NCBI GenBank assembly: GCA_017454335.1
Contig: JAFTDE010000009.1
Coordinates: forward strand, 1-38,472
DNA length: 38,472 bases
Source of the DNA: Bacteroidales bacterium
Lineage (GTDB): Bacteria > Bacteroidota > Bacteroidia > Bacteroidales > UBA932
Reading direction: 5' to 3'
In this document: positions 30,053 through 38,416 of the stretch, in pieces
Numbering within the stretch: position 1 is the stretch's first letter
Layout: every line of letters starts with the position of its first letter
Position numbers and translations under genes: made by a program
Notes under the pieces: model-generated
What the model was told of the DNA's origin: nothing
The model's database searches: none
The model's input: the letters and a program-made list of their open reading frames with translations, nothing else

Positions 30053-32518
30053 CTACTTCTTCTCCGGGCGGAGCTTGGCGTATTTGAGCAGCAGGAGTTT
30101 CTCGCCGTAATCGTCGAAGTTGATCCGGGCCTTCATCTCGGGCGGGGTGCCCGTGAGGTCCAGGATCTTGCCGCCGCCGAAGCGGTTGTGCTCGATGCGT
30201 TCACCCACGAAGAGCTCGGTCATCGGGACCGCCACGAAGTCGGGATCGATGAGCTCCGGTCTGGACGCCGGGCCGGACGGGGATGCGGGACCTGCCGGAG
30301 AACCGCTTCCCGCCGGAGTCCGGTTCCCCGCGGAACCCCCGCGAAAAGCCCCTGTGGAAGGATAGCGCTGGGCCGCCCCGGACTGGCCGTAACGGTAGCC
30401 GCCGAATCCGGCCGTACGAGGGCCACCCGTCCCGAAACGCTTTCCGAAGCCTCCGAAACCCCGGTCCGGGGACTCCGGCGCGGCATCTTCCTCCTCCAGG
30501 GGATTCTGCAGGTACTGCCGGTCGATTTCCCGGATGAAGCGGGACGGTGCGTTGGACTCATGGCTTCCGTTGCGCATCCGCGTCCCGGCGAAACTCAGGA
30601 ACACGGCCCGCTGGGCCCGGGTCACGGCCACGTAGAACAGGCGCCGCTCTTCCTCGATGTCATTGCGGCTGGCCAGCATCGAAGCGCTCGGGAACAGGTT
30701 CTCCTCCAGCCCGGCGATGAACACGTACGGGAATTCCAGCCCCTTGGCCGAGTGGACCGTCATCAGGGCGACCTTGTTGTTGACGTCGTCGCCCGTCTCC
30801 TCGATATCGACATTGCTCAGCAGGGAGACATTCTCCAGGAAGTCCCCGAGGGTGAAGTTGGGGATCCGCGTCGGATCTTCGCCGGCGGCTTCCAGGTCCG
30901 CGGCGACCTCTTCCCGCTGCTCTTCGATATAGGAGGCGACGGAGTTCAGCAACTCCTCGATATTGGCCGTACGGGACATGCCCTCGATGGACGTATCCGC
31001 CTTGTAAAATGCATACAGCCCCGATCCGTCGGCGATCCGCAGGGCCAGTTCATGGGCGTCTGCGGCGGGCTGGGCCGCCGCCCAGCCGTCCACCATCGAG
31101 ACGAAGGCGCGCAGTTTGGCCAGGGCGGCCGGACGGAGTCCGTACAGCTCGGTGTCCTGCCGCCAGGCGGCCTGGAACAGCGAGCAGCCGTTCGCCCGCG
31201 CGCATTCGTTCAGTGCGCTCAGCGAGGTGTCGCCGATGCCGCGCGCGGGCTTGTTGAACACGCGCTTGAAGGACTCGTCGTCCTGGGGATTGACGGCCAG
31301 CTTGAAATACGCCATCATGTCCTTGACTTCGGCCCGCTCGAAGAACGAATTGCCGGAGTAGATCATGTAGGGGATGTTGCGGCGGCGCAGCTGCTCTTCC
31401 AGCACGCGCGACTGCGCGTTCGTCCGGTACAGGATGGCGAAATCGCGGTATTGCGCCTTCTCGGCCTGCATCCGTGACATGATCTCGCCGACGATCTGGA
31501 CCGCCTCCTCCGTCTCGGAGTAGGATTTGATCAGGCGGAGTTTCTCCCCCGCCTCGCCCATGGCATAGCAGGTCTTGGGAATGCGTCCGTCGTTGTGCGC
31601 GATCAGCGAATTCGCCGCATCGACGATGTTGCGCGTCGAGCGGTAGTTGCGCTCCAGCCGGAAGATCCGGCACTCGGGATAGTCTTTCTTGAAATTCAGG
31701 ATGTTCTCGATGCGCGCGCCCCGGAAGGCGTAGATGCTCTGGCTGTCGTCGCCGACCACGCAGAGGTTCCGGTGTCCCTGGGCCAGCCGCCGCAGGATCA
31801 GGTACTGGGCGCTGTTGGTGTCCTGGTACTCATCCACCAGGATGTACGAGAAACGCCCGGAAATCGTGGCCAGCGCCTCGGCATTGTCGCGCAGCAGGAT
31901 GTTGGTGTTCAGCAGGATATCGTCGAAGTCCATCACCCCGCTCTGGCGGCACTTTCGGTCGTACAGCTCGTAGATATCGCAGATCCGGGGCTTCTTGGCA
32001 TGGGTGTCGCTGATGATGGCGTTCTGGTTGTTCCGGTAGGCCTGGGCCGTGATCAGGTTGTTCTTGGCCATCGAGATCCGGGACAGGACTTCGCGGGGCT
32101 TGTAGGTCTTGTCATCCAGGCCGAGTTCCTTGATGCAGGCCTTGACGGCGCTGGTCGAGTCGCTCTGGTCATAGATCGTGAACTGCGATGGGTAGCCGAT
32201 GGAATCGGCGTATTCGCGCAGGAAACGCACGAAAATGGAATGGAAAGTGCCGGCGACCACCTGGCGCGAGCGGCGGGCCCCCACCATGACGGCGATACGC
32301 TCCTTCATCTCCCCCGCGGCCTTCTTGGTGAAGGTCAGCGCCAGGATCCGGGAGGGCTCCACCCCTTTCGCCAGCATATAGGCCACGCGGCTGGTCAGCA
32401 CGCGTGTCTTGCCGGACCCCGCTCCCGCCACGATCAACACCGGCCCGTCCATGCACTGGACGGCCCTGCTCTGCTCCTCATTCAGCCCTTCCAGGACCGC
32501 TCTGATTTCATTCTCCAT
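30053..32518 (-). CDS. pcrA/uvrD: UvrD/PcrA-type superfamily 1 DNA helicase
   Basis: This 821-residue 3'-5' helicase functions in nucleotide-excision repair, replication restart and removal of proteins from DNA. It has LNEEQSRAV (Q motif), Walker A AGAGSGKT at 31-38, ALTFTKKAAGEMKERI, Walker B LVDEYQDTN with Asp229 and Glu230, GDDSQSIYAFRGA, LERNYRS, and the C-terminal MTVHSAKGLEFPYVFI and EEERRLFYVAVTRA blocks. A Gly/Pro/Ser-rich linker (about 685-765) leads to a PcrA-type Tudor-like tail (VGERIEHNRFGGGKILDL). The linker and length (most relatives 720-790) are slightly unusual. The ATG at 32518 is 8 bases from a -7 box. PcrA and UvrD cannot be separated from sequence alone. Confidence 0.96.
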   Translation of the reverse strand: MENEIRAVLEGLNEEQSRAVQCMDGPVLIVAGAGSGKTRVLTSRVAYMLAKGVEPSRILALTFTKKAAGEMKERIAVMVGARRSRQVVAGTFHSIFVRFLREYADSIGYPSQFTIYDQSDSTSAVKACIKELGLDDKTYKPREVLSRISMAKNNLITAQAYRNNQNAIISDTHAKKPRICDIYELYDRKCRQSGVMDFDDILLNTNILLRDNAEALATISGRFSYILVDEYQDTNSAQYLILRRLAQGHRNLCVVGDDSQSIYAFRGARIENILNFKKDYPECRIFRLERNYRSTRNIVDAANSLIAHNDGRIPKTCYAMGEAGEKLRLIKSYSETEEAVQIVGEIMSRMQAEKAQYRDFAILYRTNAQSRVLEEQLRRRNIPYMIYSGNSFFERAEVKDMMAYFKLAVNPQDDESFKRVFNKPARGIGDTSLSALNECARANGCSLFQAAWRQDTELYGLRPAALAKLRAFVSMVDGWAAAQPAADAHELALRIADGSGLYAFYKADTSIEGMSRTANIEELLNSVASYIEEQREEVAADLEAAGEDPTRIPNFTLGDFLENVSLLSNVDIEETGDDVNNKVALMTVHSAKGLEFPYVFIAGLEENLFPSASMLASRNDIEEERRLFYVAVTRAQRAVFLSFAGTRMRNGSHESNAPSRFIREIDRQYLQNPLEEEDAAPESPDRGFGGFGKRFGTGGPRTAGFGGYRYGQSGAAQRYPSTGAFRGGSAGNRTPAGSGSPAGPASPSGPASRPELIDPDFVAVPMTELFVGERIEHNRFGGGKILDLTGTPPEMKARINFDDYGEKLLLLKYAKLRPEKK

Positions 32519-32526
32519 AACGGGAA

Positions 32527-32534
32527 CAAAAATA
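32527..32534 (-). promoter_or_regulatory. -7 box for the UvrD/PcrA gene
   Basis: The minus strand reads TATTTTTG, a TAnnTTTG match ending 8 bases before the ATG at 32518. The transcript would be leaderless or nearly so. Confidence 0.45.
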
Positions 32535-32551
32535 CGTATTTTTTAAATGAT

Positions 32552-32559
32552 TATCTTTG
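32552..32559 (+). promoter_or_regulatory. -7 box for the bcp/oxidoreductase operon
   Basis: TATCTTTG is an exact TAnnTTTG, 75 bases before the bcp ATG. No clear -33 TTG was seen. The leader contains a 15-codon ORF (32581-32628). Confidence 0.5.
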
Positions 32560-32634
32560 CCTGAAAGAAAACATCTTCACATGAAATGCAAGCTCATTCC
32601 ATGCGCTGTTTCGACGGACACAAACTGATATGAT

Positions 32635-33090
32635 ATGCTGAAAATCGGAGACAAGATGCCGTCCTTCGAGGTCCAGGACCAGGACGGACAAGTGGTGAAA
32701 TCAGGGGATTTCATCGGGAAAGGACGCAAGACCATCATCTACTTCTACCCCAAGGACAACACCTCCGGATGTACCGCCGAAGCGTGTTCTTTCCGGGACA
32801 GTTACGCTGCTCTGACGGCCGCGGGATACAACGTCGTCGGGGTCAGCAAGGACAGCGCGAAATCGCACAGCGGTTTCCGCGCCAGGCACGGGCTTCCCTT
32901 CCGCCTGCTGGCCGACACTTCCACGCAGATGCTGCAGGACTTCGGTGCCTGGGGCGAGAAGAAGATGTACGGCAAGACCACGACGGGAACGCTCCGCCGC
33001 ACCTTCATCTTCGACGAAGAAGGCATCCTGGTGCGCATCATTGAAAAAGTCGATACCAAAAACGCCGCCGCCCAGATCCTGGACGATTAG
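32635..33090 (+). CDS. bcp: Thiol peroxidase, Bcp/PrxQ-type peroxiredoxin
   Basis: This 151-residue peroxiredoxin reduces hydrogen peroxide and alkyl hydroperoxides using thioredoxin. Peroxidatic Cys46 lies in DNTSGCTAEACSFRD, and Cys51 five residues later is the resolving cysteine typical of the atypical two-Cys PrxQ class. FYPKDNTSGC, VVGVSKDSAKSH and TTGTLRRTFIFDEEG are standard family blocks, and the length is normal. ATG 32635 gives the usual LKIGDKMPSFEVQDQDG start; nearby alternative ATGs run into a stop. It is followed 16 bp later by the Gfo/Idh lipoprotein gene, probably in one operon. Confidence 0.97.
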   Translation: MLKIGDKMPSFEVQDQDGQVVKSGDFIGKGRKTIIYFYPKDNTSGCTAEACSFRDSYAALTAAGYNVVGVSKDSAKSHSGFRARHGLPFRLLADTSTQMLQDFGAWGEKKMYGKTTTGTLRRTFIFDEEGILVRIIEKVDTKNAAAQILDD

Positions 33091-33106
33091 AAACCCCCTT
33101 TATCCC

Positions 33107-34459
33107 ATGCGAAAGATCCTCACCCTTTCCGGTATCCTGCTGATGGTGGCAGGCTGCCAACGCAGCACCCAGGAAGCCCCTGTGGTGCTCGTGACCCTCG
33201 ACCCCGGCCACTTCCACGCAGCGCTGGTCCAGAAAACCCGCTATGAAGACGTCGCGCGCGACGTGTACGTCTACGCCCCAGAAGGGCCCGACGTGGAAGC
33301 GCACCTCGCCCGGGTGGAAGGCTACAACGCCCGGCCGGAAGATCCCACCGACTGGAACGAAATCGTGTACCGCGGGGATGATTTCCTGGAGAAGATGGTC
33401 CGGGAAGCCCCCGGGGACATCGTCGTCATCTCGGGCCGGAACGCCCGCAAGACGGAGTACATCCGCCGCAGCCTCGAGGCCGGATTCCATGTCCTCGGGG
33501 ACAAGCCCATGGCGATCGATGCAGCCCAGTTCGAAGAGCTCCGGCGCTGCTTCGAGACCGCCCGCGAAAAAGGGCTGCTCCTGTACGACATCATGACCGA
33601 GCGCTTCGAAATCACGACCCGGCTGCAGCGCGAGCTGTCCCGGCTGCCCGCCGTGTACGGCAGCCAGCTGCCGGGCACGCTCGACAATCCCGGCGTGATC
33701 ATGGCCAGCGTGCACAATTTCTACAAGAACGTCTCCGGATCCGCCCTCACCCGCCCCGCATGGTTCTACGACGTGCGCGAGCAGGGTGAATGCATCGTGG
33801 ACGTGATGACGCACCTGGTGGACCTGGTCCAGTGGGAATGTTTCCCGGAAGAGGCGATCTATCCCCACGACGTCGTCATCAACGCTTCGCGGCGCTGGTG
33901 CACGCCGGTGGATCCCGCGCAGTTCCAGGCTTCCACCGGCCTGGACAGCTATCCCGACTTCCTCGCCGGCGACGTGAAGGACGGGGTGCTGCAGGTCCTG
34001 GCCAACGGCGAGATCAACTACAGCATCAAGGGCCTCAACGCCCGGGTCACCGCCCTGTGGGACTATGAGACGCCCGAAGGCGGGGACAGCCATTTTTCCC
34101 GGATGAACGGGTCCAAGGCCAGCCTGGTCATCCGCCAGGACGGAGCCGGCGGATATGTTCCCCAGCTGTACATCGAGCCCGTGGAGAGCGCGGACCCCGC
34201 CTACCCGGCGGCCGTCCGGGAGGCATTCGCCCCGCTGGCGGAGAAGTACCCCGGCATCGCCCTGCAGGAATACGGGAACGGCTGGCAGGTCATCATCCCC
34301 GATTCCTACCGGATCGGGCACGAAGCCCACTTCGCCCAGGTCGTTCGCAACTACCTGGATTACCTCCGGGACGGGACCCTTCCCGAATGGGAAGTCCCCT
34401 GCATGATCACCAAGTATTTCATCACCACCCGGGCCCGGGAGATCGGCAAGATCGAGTAG
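33107..34459 (+). CDS. Exported Gfo/Idh/MocA-family oxidoreductase lipoprotein
   Basis: This 450-residue protein belongs to the Gfo/Idh/MocA superfamily, with the C-terminal form found in many Bacteroidetes paralogues (putative oxidoreductase C-terminal domain). A lipoprotein signal with Cys17 (GILLMVAGCQ) shows it is exported. The Rossmann-type N-domain (about 25-155) contains ISGRNARKTEYIRRSLEAGF and the family hallmark VLGDKPMAID, but the usual GxGxxG dinucleotide loop is replaced by TLDPGHFHAALV. The C-domain includes CIVDVMTHLVDLVQW, which holds an Asp and His at the catalytic position of relatives. ATG 33107 begins the lipoprotein signal; the ORF opens upstream inside bcp. The substrate is unknown, probably a sugar derivative. 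No obvious terminator follows before the nqr promoter. Confidence 0.86.
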   Translation: MRKILTLSGILLMVAGCQRSTQEAPVVLVTLDPGHFHAALVQKTRYEDVARDVYVYAPEGPDVEAHLARVEGYNARPEDPTDWNEIVYRGDDFLEKMVREAPGDIVVISGRNARKTEYIRRSLEAGFHVLGDKPMAIDAAQFEELRRCFETAREKGLLLYDIMTERFEITTRLQRELSRLPAVYGSQLPGTLDNPGVIMASVHNFYKNVSGSALTRPAWFYDVREQGECIVDVMTHLVDLVQWECFPEEAIYPHDVVINASRRWCTPVDPAQFQASTGLDSYPDFLAGDVKDGVLQVLANGEINYSIKGLNARVTALWDYETPEGGDSHFSRMNGSKASLVIRQDGAGGYVPQLYIEPVESADPAYPAAVREAFAPLAEKYPGIALQEYGNGWQVIIPDSYRIGHEAHFAQVVRNYLDYLRDGTLPEWEVPCMITKYFITTRAREIGKIE

Positions 34460-34466
34460 GATATTC

Positions 34467-34497
34467 TTGCAGTGCTGGCGGAAAAAGTGTAAATTCG
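34467..34497 (+). promoter_or_regulatory. Promoter of the nqr operon
   Basis: TTG at 34467-34469, a 20-base spacer, then TAAATTCG (34490-34497), which differs from TAnnTTTG by one base. A start near 34503 leaves a leader of about 33 A/T-rich bases before nqrA. Confidence 0.5.
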
Positions 34498-34535
34498 CGC
34501 TTCCTATTGGAAACTATATATAACGTTATACCTAA

Positions 34536-35888
34536 ATGTCACAGAACATTGTTTTGAAAAAAGGCCTGGACGTCCCGATTACGGGCGCTGCAGACCTTCG
34601 TGTCGCCAAGACGATGGTTCCGGACGTGGTCGCCGTCAAGCCGACGGACTTCAAGGGCTTCGCCCCCCGTCTGCTGGTCAAGGAAGGCGACCGTGTGCTG
34701 TGCGGATCCCCCGTCCTCGCCGACAAGAAAAACCCGGACATCCTCATCGCCTCGCCGGTGAGCGGGACCGTCCGGGCGATCGTGCGCGGTGACAAACGCA
34801 AGCTGCTGGCGGTACTGATCGACAACGACGGACGCCGGGAGAGCCTGGACTTCGGGAAATGCAGCGTCAAGGAACTCGACGCGGCGCAGATCCGTGAAAA
34901 ACTGCTGGCCAGCGGCGTCTGGCCCTGGATCATCCAGCGACCTTACGGCATCCTCGCCGATCCGGCCGCCACGCCCAAGGCCGTTTTCATCTCCGCCTTC
35001 GATTCCGCCCCCCTGGCGCCGGACTACGCCTTCACCCTGGGGACGGAAAGCGCCAACATCCAGACCGGCATCGACGCCCTGGCCAGACTCACGGGCGCCC
35101 CGGTCCACCTCGGCCTGCCCGCCGTCCAGACCCCCTTCGACAAACTGGAGAACGTCCTGACGCACCGCTTCCAGGGCAAGCACCCGGCCGGCAACGTCGG
35201 CGTCCAGATCAGCCACATCGACCCGATCTGCAAGGGCGAGACCGTCTGGACCACTTCCCTGCTGGGCCTCGCGGTGATCGGACGCCTTCTGAACACCGGG
35301 CGCTACAACGCCCTCCGCAAGCTGGCCGTCACCGGCCCGATGGCCATCGAGGCCGCCTATATCGAGACCGTTCCCGGCACTTCCATGAAAGATTTCGCCC
35401 CGTATTACGGCGCCGACCCGGAAGGGATCCGCTTCGTGGACGGAAACGTCCTGACGGGCGAGAACGTCGGTGCGGACGGCTATCTGGGATACTTCTCCCA
35501 GCAGCTGACCCTCCTCCGCGAGGGCGTCGAGCCCGAACTGCTGGGCTGGATCCGGCCGATCCGCTACAGGCAGTTCAGCACCGACCACAGCTACTTCTCC
35601 TGGCTGATGCCGTGGCGCAAATACGACATGGACACCAACCTGCACGGCGGTGCCCGCGCGTTCCTGATGAACGACGGCTACTACGCCAAGGTGCTGCCGA
35701 TGGACATCTACCCCATCTTCCTCGCCAAGGCCTGCCTGGCGGGAGACATCGACAAAATGGAGAAATTCGGCATCTACGAGGTGTTGCCTGAAGACCTCGC
35801 CACCTGCGAATTCATCGATCCCAGCAAGAACAACATTCAGGAAATGATCGCACAGGGCATTGACCTGATGCTGACAGAAATGGCTTGA
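34536..35888 (+). CDS. nqrA: Na+-translocating NADH:quinone reductase subunit A
   Basis: NqrA is the 450-residue cytoplasmic subunit of the sodium-pumping NADH:quinone oxidoreductase and contributes to ubiquinone or menaquinone binding. The N-terminal KKGLDVPITGAADLRV, the barrel-sandwich-like PRLLVKEGDRVLCGSPVLAD and SPVSGTVRAIVRGDKRKLL, and WPWIIQRPYGILADP are diagnostic. The C-terminal half (YLGYFSQQLTLLREG, FSWLMPWRKYDMDTNLHGG) is intact and the length is normal. ATG 34536 gives the expected SQNIVLKKG start. nqrB follows after 4 bp. NqrA distinguishes this operon from the related Rnf complex. Confidence 0.97.
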   Translation: MSQNIVLKKGLDVPITGAADLRVAKTMVPDVVAVKPTDFKGFAPRLLVKEGDRVLCGSPVLADKKNPDILIASPVSGTVRAIVRGDKRKLLAVLIDNDGRRESLDFGKCSVKELDAAQIREKLLASGVWPWIIQRPYGILADPAATPKAVFISAFDSAPLAPDYAFTLGTESANIQTGIDALARLTGAPVHLGLPAVQTPFDKLENVLTHRFQGKHPAGNVGVQISHIDPICKGETVWTTSLLGLAVIGRLLNTGRYNALRKLAVTGPMAIEAAYIETVPGTSMKDFAPYYGADPEGIRFVDGNVLTGENVGADGYLGYFSQQLTLLREGVEPELLGWIRPIRYRQFSTDHSYFSWLMPWRKYDMDTNLHGGARAFLMNDGYYAKVLPMDIYPIFLAKACLAGDIDKMEKFGIYEVLPEDLATCEFIDPSKNNIQEMIAQGIDLMLTEMA

Positions 35889-35892
35889 AAGT

Positions 35893-37011
35893 ATGAATCC
35901 GATTTTTGAAAAAGGAGGAAAGCTGTACTGGCTGCACTCCACCATCGACGCTTTCGAGACCTTCCTGCACGTACCGGGAACCGTGACCCGCAAGGGCGCC
36001 CACGTACGTGATGCGATCGACCTGAAGCGTCTTTTGATTCTCGTGGTGATCGCCGCCGCCCCCGCCGCCCTGTTCGGCATGTGGAACGTCGGTTACCAGC
36101 ACGGACTCGCCATGGGCCAGACCGGTGTACACATTCTGGAGTACTTCTGGTTCGGTTTCCTGCGCGTGCTTCCGCTCTACGTCGTCTCCTACCTGGTCGG
36201 ACTCGGCATCGAGTTCGCCTGCAGCCAGATCCGCGGCGAAGAAGTCAGCGAGGGCTACCTCGTCAGCGGCTTCTTCATCCCGCTCATCGTCCCCGTGGAC
36301 ATTCCCCTGTGGATGCTGGCCCTGGCCGTCGCCTTCGCCGTCATCTTCGGCAAGGAAGTCTTCGGCGGATCGGGCATGAACATCTGGAACCCCGCCCTGC
36401 TGACGCGCGCCTTCCTGTTCTTCTCCTATCCGAACTACATGTCCGGATCAGAGTGCTGGATCGCGTTCCGGAAGGGCGAGACCGCCGTGGCCGACGCCTT
36501 TACCGGCGCCACCCCGCTGGCCCTGGACGGCGCTTCCGCCCAGTACGGTACCGGATTCTGGGACCTGTTCATCGGAACGGTGCCCGGATCGGTCGGAGAG
36601 ACCTCCGTGATCGCCATCCTGCTGGGAGCCGCCATCCTGCTGTGGACGGGCATCGCCAGCTGGAAGATCATGGCCGGTTCCGTGGCCGGTGCGCTGCTGG
36701 TCGGCGGCATCTGCCAGGCGACCGGGCTGACCGACATCCCCTGCTGGATGCAGCTGCTGTACGGCGGATTCGCCTTCGGTACCGTCTTCATGGCGACCGA
36801 CCCGGTGACTTCCTGCCAGACCGAGACCGGCAAGTGGATCTTCGGACTGCTGGTCGGCATGCTGTGCATCGTGGGACGCGTGTTCAACCCCGGATACGCC
36901 GAGGGCATGATGCTCGCCATCCTGCTGTGCAACACCTTCGCGCCGCTGATCGACCACTGCGTCACCACCGCGCACATCAACCGTAGAACCAAGAAATGTA
37001 AAGCAGCGTAA
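35893..37011 (+). CDS. nqrB: Na+-translocating NADH:quinone reductase subunit B
   Basis: NqrB is the main membrane subunit, 372 residues with about ten membrane helices (LLILVVIAAAPAALFGMWNV, PLWMLALAVAFAVIFGKEVF, FGLLVGMLCIVGRVFNPGY). It carries covalently bound FMN at Thr207 in DAFTGATPLAL, the flavinylation motif, and takes part in Na+ and quinone steps. KEVFGGSGMNIWNPALLTRAF is a conserved family block. The ATG at 35893 lies 4 bp after the nqrA stop, and nqrC starts one base after the nqrB stop. The length is slightly below that of Vibrio NqrB (about 412), mainly at the N-terminus. Confidence 0.97.
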   Translation: MNPIFEKGGKLYWLHSTIDAFETFLHVPGTVTRKGAHVRDAIDLKRLLILVVIAAAPAALFGMWNVGYQHGLAMGQTGVHILEYFWFGFLRVLPLYVVSYLVGLGIEFACSQIRGEEVSEGYLVSGFFIPLIVPVDIPLWMLALAVAFAVIFGKEVFGGSGMNIWNPALLTRAFLFFSYPNYMSGSECWIAFRKGETAVADAFTGATPLALDGASAQYGTGFWDLFIGTVPGSVGETSVIAILLGAAILLWTGIASWKIMAGSVAGALLVGGICQATGLTDIPCWMQLLYGGFAFGTVFMATDPVTSCQTETGKWIFGLLVGMLCIVGRVFNPGYAEGMMLAILLCNTFAPLIDHCVTTAHINRRTKKCKAA

Positions 37012-37012
37012 C

Positions 37013-37789
37013 ATGAACACAAACAGCAATCTCTATACGGTGATCTACACCACCCTGGTGGTTGTGGTCGTGGCTGCGCTCCTTTCCTTCGTGGCCATGA
37101 AACTCAAGCCCGCCCAGGAGGCGAACGCCCAGGCCGAGACACTCCGCCAGATGATGTCCGCCGCGCAGATCAAGCCCACGGACGAGCTCTACGCCACCCG
37201 CAACGCCGACATCCTGCAGCTGTACGCCGACAACATCGGCGAGGCCTACACGATCGGACTGGACGGCGAAAAGAACGGCACCCTTTCCACCGAGAAGGGC
37301 AGCATCGAACTCATGGACAAGCTCAAACTGCAGGACAAGGCCATCAAGGCCGGCGGCGAGGTCACCCTCCCGGTCTATGTATTCCGGAACGGCATCACCG
37401 TGATTCCGGTCTACGGAGCCGGACTCTGGGGCCCGGTCTGGGGCTATGTCGCCTTCCAGCAGGACTGCCATACCATCGCAGGCGCCTACTTTGACCACGA
37501 ATCCGAGACCCCCGGCCTCGGCGCCAAGATCAAGGACGAAGCCTGGTTCCGTGAAAAATTCATCGGCAAGACCGTCGAATGGGGCGACCAGCCCGCATTC
37601 CGCCTGGAAAAGAACGCCGAGACCGCCGGCGCGACCAACGCCGTCGACGCCATCACCGGCGCGACCATGACGTCCAAGGGCCTGAACGAAGCCCTGAACG
37701 TATGGTTCAAGGCCTATGAGAATCACCTGGGGCTCGGAGCTTTCTTCAAGGCCCTGGAAGAGCATGCCATTAACGAGAAGGAGGACTAG
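37013..37789 (+). CDS. nqrC: Na+-translocating NADH:quinone reductase subunit C
   Basis: NqrC is a 258-residue periplasm-facing flavoprotein anchored by one N-terminal helix (YTVIYTTLVVVVVAALLSFV). It carries the second covalent FMN at Thr218 in DAITGATMTSKG and passes electrons between the NqrD/E iron centre and NqrB. GAGLWGPVWGYVAF and HESETPGLGAKI are family blocks. Flavinylation needs the ApbE transferase, which is not in this window. It starts one base after nqrB and ends 3 bp before nqrD. Confidence 0.97.
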   Translation: MNTNSNLYTVIYTTLVVVVVAALLSFVAMKLKPAQEANAQAETLRQMMSAAQIKPTDELYATRNADILQLYADNIGEAYTIGLDGEKNGTLSTEKGSIELMDKLKLQDKAIKAGGEVTLPVYVFRNGITVIPVYGAGLWGPVWGYVAFQQDCHTIAGAYFDHESETPGLGAKIKDEAWFREKFIGKTVEWGDQPAFRLEKNAETAGATNAVDAITGATMTSKGLNEALNVWFKAYENHLGLGAFFKALEEHAINEKED

Positions 37790-37792
37790 ACC

Positions 37793-38404
37793 ATGGCAAA
37801 CAAACTCAAGGACACGATCCTGAATCCGATCCTGAAGAACAACCCGATCACCGTGCTGATCCTGGGTATCTGCTCTTCGCTCGCCGTCACCGTCCAGCTC
37901 AAGGGCGCCCTGGTGATGGCCCTGTCCGTGACCATCGTCACGGCCCTCTCCAGCCTGGTCTGCTCGCTGCTGCGCAACACCATCCCGATGCGTGTGCGCA
38001 TCATCGTCCAGCTGGTTGTCGTCGCGCTGATGGTGATCCTCGTCGACCAGATCCTGAAGGCCGGCGAAGGCACCTACGCCATCGACAAGCAACTGTCCGT
38101 GTATATCGGCCTGATCATCACCAACTGCATCGTGATGGGCCGCATCGAGGCATTCGCCCTCGGCAACAAGCCCATCCCTTCGCTGCTGGACGGTCTGGCC
38201 AACGGCCTGGGATACGGCCTGATCCTGGTGATCGTCGCCTTCTTCCGTGAACTGCTCGGAAGCGGCACGCTGCTGGGCTTCCAGGTCCTCCCCGCCGGAT
38301 ACATTCCCAACAACCTCGTCATCCTTCCGCCCTTCGCACTGATCCTGCTCGGATGCATCATCTGGGTGCAGCGCTCCTTCGACAAGGACCTTCAGGAGAA
38401 ATAA
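37793..38404 (+). CDS. nqrD: Na+-translocating NADH:quinone reductase subunit D
   Basis: NqrD is a 203-residue membrane protein with six predicted helices. Cys27 (ILGICSSLAV) and Cys112 (IITNCIVMGRIEAFAL) match the two conserved Cys residues that, with two from NqrE, hold an iron centre within the membrane. NPILKNNPITVLILGICSSL and GNKPIPSLLDGLANGLGYGL are diagnostic, and the length is normal. It begins with ATG 3 bp after nqrC, and nqrE begins 12 bp after its stop. Confidence 0.97.
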   Translation: MANKLKDTILNPILKNNPITVLILGICSSLAVTVQLKGALVMALSVTIVTALSSLVCSLLRNTIPMRVRIIVQLVVVALMVILVDQILKAGEGTYAIDKQLSVYIGLIITNCIVMGRIEAFALGNKPIPSLLDGLANGLGYGLILVIVAFFRELLGSGTLLGFQVLPAGYIPNNLVILPPFALILLGCIIWVQRSFDKDLQEK

Positions 38405-38416
38405 ACGCGAAGCCCT

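Noticed and set aside
29240-31477. A 745-codon plus-strand open frame across the thioesterase and helicase genes
   Set aside because: It spans two well-identified minus-strand genes and the gap between them, with no coherent domain.
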